NCBI GenBank assembly: GCA_947854175.1
Contig: CANTYJ010000001.1
Span: forward strand, 1-64,000
Direction of reading: 5' to 3'
Source: an uncultured Turicimonas sp.
Lineage (GTDB): Bacteria > Pseudomonadota > Gammaproteobacteria > Burkholderiales > Burkholderiaceae_F
Length of the DNA stretch: 64,000 bases
Position 1 is the stretch's first letter. Every line of letters begins with the position of its first letter. A model generated the notes under the pieces. It searched no databases and had not been told where the DNA came from. It saw only the letters and a program-made list of their open reading frames with translations. Shown one piece after another: positions 58,668 to 64,000 of this stretch. A program made the translations under genes and the position numbers.

Positions 58668-60473
58668 ATGCGAAATTGGAAAAATTTATTCTCTTTGGTA
58701 TTGATCGGAGGTGCCCTAACGGTGACCTTGTCAGGGCAAGCCACGGCTGATCACAGGCCTACAGTGAGCATTGGTTATATCAGCCAGACAGTCTATGGCG
58801 TTGAAGATAATCCGGTAGGTTCAACTATCGAGTATCTGCAGGACAAGCTTAAAGAGCGTTACCGGTTTAAGATGGTGCGTCTGACCTCTTCCAATTTAAT
58901 AGAAGATATCAAAAATCAGAAACCCAATTTCATCATCGTCCCGAGTGAATATTTTATTCAGGTGACCTCGGAAGCCGGGTTAGGTGCTCATGACATCGCT
59001 GTCAGAAAAACAATCTTTTCTACTGACGCCTCCAGATCTATCGGTTCGGTCTTTATCACGACTTTTGGAAGAAATGATTTAAACACCGTTGAATCTTTAA
59101 AAGGGAAAAGTATTGCAACGGCTGACACTGATACCGTCGGAGACTGGTGGGCTGCGTTAGGAGAAATCAAGAACCGTGGTTTTAACCCTGAACAGTTCTT
59201 TGGAAAAGTCAACCTTTCCCCGTTCTTCTTTACCGGAGTCGTTGAAGAAGTACTCTCAGGAAAGTCCGATGCCGGCATATTACCGACTTGTGCTCTGGAA
59301 CTAATGCAAGGCGAAGGTCTGTTATCGCCGAACTCTATCAAAGTCATTGACCCGGTTAAGCCCAATACCGGCAACAAGGACTTCTTTTGTCTGCGATCGA
59401 CTCAAAACCTATACCCCGGCACAGTTATGGCTTCCATGCAACATACGCCTGATGCTGTAGTCAAACAGGTTGCTATCGCTTTATTTACGATGCCTGCAAC
59501 GTCAAAATCTGAATGGGCTGTCAGCAACGATTTCTCTGAGATACTGGCATTAATGAAAGAGTTGAAGTTCGGTATGTTCTCAACTTTAAGAGACTATTCT
59601 TTTACAACTATCGTTAAAAGATACTCAACTGAAATTATCTTTGTTCTATTAGTGTTATTTTTGCTTTTTTTGAATGAAGTCCGTATTCACAGGCTCGTCG
59701 ATAAAAGAACGTTTCAACTATCCTCCGCCCTAAGAGCAAAAGAAAAAGCAGAGAAAGAAGCAATCGAAGGACGAAAGAGGCTGTCCCATATAGAAAGATC
59801 CGGTGTTATTTCTCAAATGTCCAATATTATTGCCCACGAACTTAAACAACCGCTCGGAGCTTTAATTAATTACGCGGCAGTTCTCAAGCTGAAAGAAAAA
59901 AAACAGCAACTTGGAGACGCCTTGACAACCACTATTGTGTCCAATATTGATTCTGAGGCGAAAAGAATTGCTGCGATTGTCGATAGTGTCAGGAAGTTTG
60001 CAAAAAAAGAACAGGCGCCAAAAATCCCTTGCGATCTTCTTGCTATTACCCGGAAAGCTATCAGAACATATCAGCAGCAGGAAGATCCGGATATTATCAT
60101 CCCGCTGGAAACGCAATTTACTCAAGCTCCGGTAACGGCTGACCCGTTATCGCTTGAGTTGTTAATTTTGAATGTCATCCGAAACGGTGCCTCTGCAAGT
60201 AAGACAGACTCGGGGGTGGCCAGTGTCGGTATTAAATTGTCATTAGAAAACTCTAAATGGCTGCTGTCGATCTCCAACGAAGGGAACGAGTTAACAGATG
60301 AACAACTGGCTCGTCTTTCCATTATGGGTGAAAGCGTGAAACCCGAAGGTCTGGGGCTTGGTTTATCAATCGTCAGAGAAATTGCAGATTACCATTCTGC
60401 TTCACTGGTCTTTGAAAAGCGCCCGGGCGGTGGTATCACAGCCGAGATTGCCATGGACAAAAGAGACGATTAA
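58668..60473 (+). CDS. TtrS-like sensor histidine kinase, second copy
   Basis: The 601-residue protein has a signal (ending QATADH), a PhnD-like periplasmic domain (about 30-300; STIEYLQDKLKERY, GKSIATADTDTVGDWWAALG, GKSDAGILPTCALE), a membrane helix (about 325-343), a coiled coil, the H box IIAHELKQPLGAL with His390, the N box LILNVIRNGASAS and the G box GLGLGLSIV. It shares architecture with the kinase at 36489-38258 but the sensor domain differs. It forms an operon with a response regulator and a flavoprotein, so its ligand is probably that enzyme's substrate. Confidence 0.9.
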   Translation: MRNWKNLFSLVLIGGALTVTLSGQATADHRPTVSIGYISQTVYGVEDNPVGSTIEYLQDKLKERYRFKMVRLTSSNLIEDIKNQKPNFIIVPSEYFIQVTSEAGLGAHDIAVRKTIFSTDASRSIGSVFITTFGRNDLNTVESLKGKSIATADTDTVGDWWAALGEIKNRGFNPEQFFGKVNLSPFFFTGVVEEVLSGKSDAGILPTCALELMQGEGLLSPNSIKVIDPVKPNTGNKDFFCLRSTQNLYPGTVMASMQHTPDAVVKQVAIALFTMPATSKSEWAVSNDFSEILALMKELKFGMFSTLRDYSFTTIVKRYSTEIIFVLLVLFLLFLNEVRIHRLVDKRTFQLSSALRAKEKAEKEAIEGRKRLSHIERSGVISQMSNIIAHELKQPLGALINYAAVLKLKEKKQQLGDALTTTIVSNIDSEAKRIAAIVDSVRKFAKKEQAPKIPCDLLAITRKAIRTYQQQEDPDIIIPLETQFTQAPVTADPLSLELLILNVIRNGASASKTDSGVASVGIKLSLENSKWLLSISNEGNELTDEQLARLSIMGESVKPEGLGLGLSIVREIADYHSASLVFEKRPGGGITAEIAMDKRDD

Positions 60474-60490
60474 GAAAAGGAAGAACTTAA

Positions 60491-61117
60491 ATGGATAACT
60501 TACAAAACAAAGCCCTGATTCGGATTGTCGACGATGATGCCAGTCTGCTCTTTTCGACCCAAATATATCTTGAAGCTCTGGGCTGGAAAGTTCAATCCTA
60601 TTCCGATGCGGTTGAGTTTCTTAACCGTGATAATTTAACTACACCCGGCTGTCTGATTCTTGATGTAAGAATGCCAAAAATGACTGGTCTGCAACTTCAG
60701 GAGCTCTTGAACGAAAAAGGATTTGGGTTCTTTCCTATTATTTTCCTCTCCGGACATGGCGATATCGAAATGGCGGTTCATACCATGTCTCATGGAGCAG
60801 TCACCTTTTTGGAAAAACCGGCTGATCCTGAAAAACTGGCTCAGGCTGTTGAAAAGGCTGTCTCGCTAGGCTTAAAGAAAATTAAAGAGAACAAAGAAGT
60901 AATTCAATTAAAACGTAAATTCAGCTCGTTAACCAACCGCGAAAAGGATGTTATCGAACTTGTCAGTGAAGGTCTATCAAATAAGGAAATCGGCGAAAAA
61001 CTCAATGTTGCACTGACCACTGTCAAAATGCACAGAAGCAATGCCTTAGAAAAATTAGATATTCACTCGGTTGCCGAATTGACGAAGGCTCTGATGATTG
61101 TTAAAGGTGAATCATGA
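60491..61117 (+). CDS. FixJ/TtrR-type response regulator, second copy
   Basis: The 208-residue protein has a receiver domain (IRIVDDDASLLFSTQIYL, phospho-acceptor Asp in CLILDVRMPKMTG, FLSGHGD, Lys in FLEKP) and a LuxR-type helix-turn-helix (LTNREKDVIELVSEGLSNKE, ALTTVKMHRSNALEKL). It follows the kinase by 17 bases and overlaps the flavoprotein start as ATGA, so all three are translated together. Confidence 0.92.
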   Translation: MDNLQNKALIRIVDDDASLLFSTQIYLEALGWKVQSYSDAVEFLNRDNLTTPGCLILDVRMPKMTGLQLQELLNEKGFGFFPIIFLSGHGDIEMAVHTMSHGAVTFLEKPADPEKLAQAVEKAVSLGLKKIKENKEVIQLKRKFSSLTNREKDVIELVSEGLSNKEIGEKLNVALTTVKMHRSNALEKLDIHSVAELTKALMIVKGES

Positions 61118-62544
61118 TTAGCCGCCGGAAATTATTGAGTGCTTCGGCATTAGCCTTAACTCCGGCAGTTAATGCCTTCGGAGCTCTTAACTTTAATATC
61201 AATAAAACATGGGACGTGATCGTCATCGGATCCGGACTTGCGGGTTTATCAGCGGCAATAGCAGCTAAGGAAAACAAAGCGAAGGATGTCCTTATCATCG
61301 AAAAAACTTCTTTAATCGGAGGCCATTCCAGATCGTCTTCCGGTTCCTTTTGTGCGGCTCTTCCCACCAATATCGATAAAAACGGCGTTCCTGATAGTCC
61401 GCAGCTCATGGCCAGGGAGATTTATGAATACGGCGGCAAGCTCGGCTCCATGGAACTTATTAATATCTTGGCCGAGCAAAGCGTTAACGCTTACCGCTGG
61501 CTGGCTTCCAAAGGTGTTAAATGGTCTGCTCCGTTTATTCCTGTCGGTGCGAGTTATCCGAGAGGATTTCATTCCAATGCGCCTTTATCGGGCTTTGATT
61601 ATGTCCACAAACTGACGACAAACGCCAGAGAATTAGGAATTAATTTTTTGTTCCGCCGGGAAGTCACTGATTTGTTAACCGATGATGGAAGAGGTGCCGT
61701 CTGTGGCGTTGTCATTCGTGATACTTATGGGACTTTAAAGTATCTGAAAGCAAAAACAGTCATTCTTGCGACCGGCGGCTTCACGGATAATCCGGTAATG
61801 CGCGCCCGATATGACTCACGCCTGTCTTCCTCCCTCCATAGTACCGCCAATCCGTTTGGCCGGGGCTTATTAACCGCCACAGGAGACGGCATCCGGATGG
61901 CACAGGAACTCGGTGCCGATACTATTGATATGGAACACATCCAGACCCTGTTCTACTTAGGAGGAAGACTGCTTGATTATGTCGGAGGAGATATCTATCT
62001 TGACTCCCGTGGAAAACGGTTCATCAATGAAGGTTCTTCTTTGAAGCAAATCTCGGACACGGTTTTTTCCTTGGGACTCAAAGAGGTATGGATATTAACC
62101 GATGCTAAGTCCCATAAAGGTCCGAACTTTGAAAACCGGATAAAAAACGGTATCGTCAATAAGTGCAACTCCCTTGAAGAGGTAGCCTCTCTGATTCGCT
62201 GCCCGATTGAAAATTTAAAAAGAACTCTCGATCGTTATAACACCGATGCCGAATCTAATAGCGACTCAGAATTCGGAAAAACAACCGTCCTACAAAAAAT
62301 CGATCGTCCTCCCTATTTTGTCGGAAAGGAAAAATTAGGCGTCCATTTTTGTTGCGGAGGCTTAAAGTTCGACCGTTATGCCCGTGTGCTTGATACCTAC
62401 GAGGCTCCTATCCCGAATCTTTACGTTGCCGGTGAAGCTGCCGGTGGTATACACGGGAATAACCGGATGGGTGGCTGTGCATTAGTCGAGTGTGTGGTTT
62501 TCGGAAGGATAGCAGGAACCCACGCTGCAGAGATATCGCTATAA
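61114..62544 (+). CDS. Exported FAD-dependent flavoprotein with altered substrate site
   Basis: The 476-residue protein begins with a Tat-like signal (MISRRKLLSASALALTPAVNA), then VIVIGSGLAGLSAAIAAKEN for FAD. It belongs with flavocytochrome c/fumarate reductase proteins, but key sites differ from the one at 34426: QAHPT reads QTLFYLGG, LLPRD reads GSSLKQIS, and HHTMGG reads HFCCGG. GNNRMGG is kept. Loss of the usual His and Arg suggests another substrate. No FMN or haem domain is present. Its gene is tied by overlap to a sensor and regulator pair. Confidence 0.88.
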   Translation: MISRRKLLSASALALTPAVNAFGALNFNINKTWDVIVIGSGLAGLSAAIAAKENKAKDVLIIEKTSLIGGHSRSSSGSFCAALPTNIDKNGVPDSPQLMAREIYEYGGKLGSMELINILAEQSVNAYRWLASKGVKWSAPFIPVGASYPRGFHSNAPLSGFDYVHKLTTNARELGINFLFRREVTDLLTDDGRGAVCGVVIRDTYGTLKYLKAKTVILATGGFTDNPVMRARYDSRLSSSLHSTANPFGRGLLTATGDGIRMAQELGADTIDMEHIQTLFYLGGRLLDYVGGDIYLDSRGKRFINEGSSLKQISDTVFSLGLKEVWILTDAKSHKGPNFENRIKNGIVNKCNSLEEVASLIRCPIENLKRTLDRYNTDAESNSDSEFGKTTVLQKIDRPPYFVGKEKLGVHFCCGGLKFDRYARVLDTYEAPIPNLYVAGEAAGGIHGNNRMGGCALVECVVFGRIAGTHAAEISL

Positions 62545-62549
62545 AAAAT

Positions 62550-62583
62550 CCGATCGGTATCGCTGCCTTTGATACACGATCGG
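62550..62583 (+). terminator. Strong hairpin after the flavoprotein gene
   Basis: CCGATCG-GTATC and GATAC-A-CGATCGG pair with one bulge around a 9-base loop. Only a short TTTT follows 6 bases later, so termination is possible but not certain. Confidence 0.55.
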
Positions 62584-62604
62584 CCAAATTTTAAGGAGAA
62601 CTAA

Positions 62605-62658
62605 ATGACGCTGAGTTGTATTCTCAACGTAATCTGTAGATTAAGACAACCATTTTGA
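62605..62658 (+). CDS. Possible 17-residue leader peptide before ispD
   Basis: ATG 62605 follows a very good AAGGAG site and reads MTLSCILNVICRLRQPF before TGA. No longer protein or family is evident. It might be a leader peptide, a tiny gene or chance. The only support is the ribosome site and its spacing. Confidence 0.25.
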   Translation: MTLSCILNVICRLRQPF

Positions 62659-62762
62659 ACGCGATACCTCCTTTGGTACATTAGCCTTTAGGAGTAAGTA
62701 AAATTGCTTACACTGCAATTTTCGCCTTCTTATAAAAAAAGAATGGATAAAAAGGAATTTTC

Positions 62763-63464
62763 ATGGAAAAACAGGATATTTCACTGACTGCTATTGTTGT
62801 TGCAGCCGGAGTCGGATCAAGAATGGGAGACAAGTCTCCCAAACAATATAAGAAAATCGGCACCAAAACGATGTTGGAACTGTCGGTTGAAGCCTTGGCC
62901 GCCGAACCCCGTATTAAAAGAATTGTCGTTGTTGTTTCCCCTTCTGATCTTCTTGCCCAGCATTTGAAATTTGAGGATCCGTCCGTCAAAATTGCGAGGG
63001 TCGGTGGCTTAACCAGAGCTTCGAGTGTTTTAAATGGACTCGGATTTTCGGCCTTTACCTCCAATGATTGGGTTTTAGTTCATGACGCCGCAAGACCTTG
63101 TCTATTAACTTCGGATGTCAGTAAATTAATTGACTCCTGTTTGGAAGAAAACACAGGCGGATTACTGGCAGTCCCGGTCAATGACACGTTGAAAATGGAA
63201 AATGAAAACGGGACTGTGTTAAAAACAGTCGATCGTAAAGGTCTATGGGCGGCTCAGACTCCGCAAATGTTCAGAGCATTTGACCTTATCAATGCCCTTG
63301 AGAAGGCCGGGGATTCCGTCACAGACGAATCAAGTGCCATAGAACTCGCGGGTCTGCCTGCACTTCTGGTGGAAGGATCAACCACTAACATTAAAGTGAC
63401 CAGACCAAATGATTTATGGCTGGCTGAAGCAATCTTTGAAAAACGGAATAATGAAACAAAATGA
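62763..63464 (+). CDS. ispD: 2-C-methyl-D-erythritol 4-phosphate cytidylyltransferase
   Basis: The 233-residue enzyme joins CTP and methylerythritol phosphate in the MEP pathway. [22 protein letters not shown] is the CTP-binding start, [12 protein letters not shown] and TDESSAIE are family motifs, and [16 protein letters not shown] is near the end. It overlaps ispF by four bases (ATGA). Confidence 0.96.
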   Translation: MEKQDISLTAIVVAAGVGSRMGDKSPKQYKKIGTKTMLELSVEALAAEPRIKRIVVVVSPSDLLAQHLKFEDPSVKIARVGGLTRASSVLNGLGFSAFTSNDWVLVHDAARPCLLTSDVSKLIDSCLEENTGGLLAVPVNDTLKMENENGTVLKTVDRKGLWAAQTPQMFRAFDLINALEKAGDSVTDESSAIELAGLPALLVEGSTTNIKVTRPNDLWLAEAIFEKRNNETK

Positions 63465-63946
63465 GTTGTAATTTGAGAGTCGGACAAGGATACGATGTCC
63501 ATAAGCTGGTAGAAGGCAGAAAACTAATTCTTGGCGGAGTTGAAATTCCTCATGAGAAAGGACTTTTAGGTCATTCAGATGCGGATGTCCTTCTTCACGC
63601 TATCACGGATGCAATTTTTGGAGCCGCTGCTTTAGGAGATATCGGGCGACATTTTCCTGATACCGATGAAGCATTTAAGGGCGCAGACAGCAAGGTTTTA
63701 TTAAAAGAAGCCGCAAGACGCGTTGCCGGTAAAGGTTTTCAGATCGTCAATATTGATTCGACTATCATTGCTCAGAAGCCGAAACTCGCACCTCACATCA
63801 ATGCTATCCGTGACAGTATTGCAGCAACTCTCGGCCTGGATGCATCAGATGTAAACGTAAAAGCCAAGACAAACGAAAAATTAGGCTTCGAAGGTCAGGA
63901 AGAAGGAATTGTTGCACAGGCAATCGTTCTTCTCGAGAAGGCTTAA
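63461..63946 (+). CDS. ispF: 2-C-methyl-D-erythritol 2,4-cyclodiphosphate synthase
   Basis: The 161-residue enzyme forms the cyclic diphosphate in the MEP pathway. [19 protein letters not shown] supplies zinc ligands Asp and His, [21 protein letters not shown] the third His, and [14 protein letters not shown] binds the CDP part. It overlaps ispD. With dxs and ispA elsewhere in the window, several steps of isoprenoid synthesis are covered. Confidence 0.96.
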   Translation: MSCNLRVGQGYDVHKLVEGRKLILGGVEIPHEKGLLGHSDADVLLHAITDAIFGAAALGDIGRHFPDTDEAFKGADSKVLLKEAARRVAGKGFQIVNIDSTIIAQKPKLAPHINAIRDSIAATLGLDASDVNVKAKTNEKLGFEGQEEGIVAQAIVLLEKA

Positions 63947-64000
63947 TTCTTAGACTTAAATCCTTTTCTGTTCAGTAACCCGGTGGTTACAAGAGGAATC

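Noticed and set aside
1-64000. CRISPR array, tRNA cluster or anti-phage defence genes
   Set aside because: No regular spaced repeats, tRNA cloverleaf sequences or defence protein families were seen by reading; a covariance-model scan was not possible.

Overview
This is 64 kb of an AT-rich Gram-negative chromosome. Several things suggest an anaerobic or microaerophilic gut betaproteobacterium of the Sutterellaceae type (Sutterella, Parasutterella, Turicimonas): many exported flavin, iron-sulfur and haem respiratory proteins, TtrS/TtrR-like two-component pairs beside secreted fumarate-reductase-like flavoproteins, a feo iron operon, and ordinary proteobacterial housekeeping genes. This placement rests on gene content only; no rRNA gene is present. 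I found no tRNA gene, CRISPR array or recognisable restriction or anti-phage system.

Layout. 1-4.1 kb: prophage fragment with a partial integrase, tail assembly protein, holin-like protein, GH24 lysozyme, a mini NrdD-like glycyl-radical protein, nested Rz/Rz1 spanins and three leftward small genes including a ribbon-helix-helix-like regulator. 4.5-6.1 kb: a second, large tyrosine recombinase. 6.1-9.9 kb: holB-tmk-mltG and divergent ygfZ. 9.9-12.2 kb: a decayed pair, a NimA/PNPOx-like gene with an in-frame stop and a heavily mutated MocR regulator. 12.2-19.0 kb: a leftward respiratory operon (YdhY-like Fe-S protein, YdhV-like tungsten/molybdenum AOR, a YdhW-position protein, a tetrahaem cytochrome with a CX15CH motif, a second Fe-S protein, an NrfD-type membrane subunit), preceded by a 38-residue Cys-rich ORF, a terminator-like hairpin and an FNR-like box. 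19.25-20.4 kb: a broken IS630-family element. 20.4-23.6 kb: feoA-feoA-feoB-feoC with a Fur-like box. 23.7-28.4 kb: M16 peptidase, yciB, bolA, parvulin isomerase.

28.5-38.3 kb: signalling, SOS and respiration: Hpt protein plus receiver/degenerate HD-GYP protein, orphan solute-binding protein, umuC and a umuD with an added RHH-like domain behind a 17-bp perfect inverted repeat, then an FMN-binding protein divergent from a secreted FAD reductase (sharing an FNR-like box) and a TtrSR-like pair. 38.4-49.7 kb: L-threonine dehydrogenase, TSUP and CDF transporters, a probable structured sRNA, aroC, murJ, rpsT, argD, a glycosyltransferase. 49.8-58.5 kb: murB-dxs-ispA-xseB, sulfurtransferase, ZIP transporter, epimerase, nitroreductase, flavodoxin-like protein. 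58.7-64.0 kb: a second TtrSR-like pair fused by overlap to a second exported flavoprotein, then ispD-ispF.

The strongest themes are anaerobic respiration with dedicated sensing, where two sensor/regulator/flavoprotein modules plus the AOR-cytochrome operon imply several periplasmic electron acceptors or donors, and an SOS polymerase operon with unusual control. The AOR-tetrahaem-NrfD operon and the RHH-UmuD protein with its palindrome are the best candidates for something not yet described.
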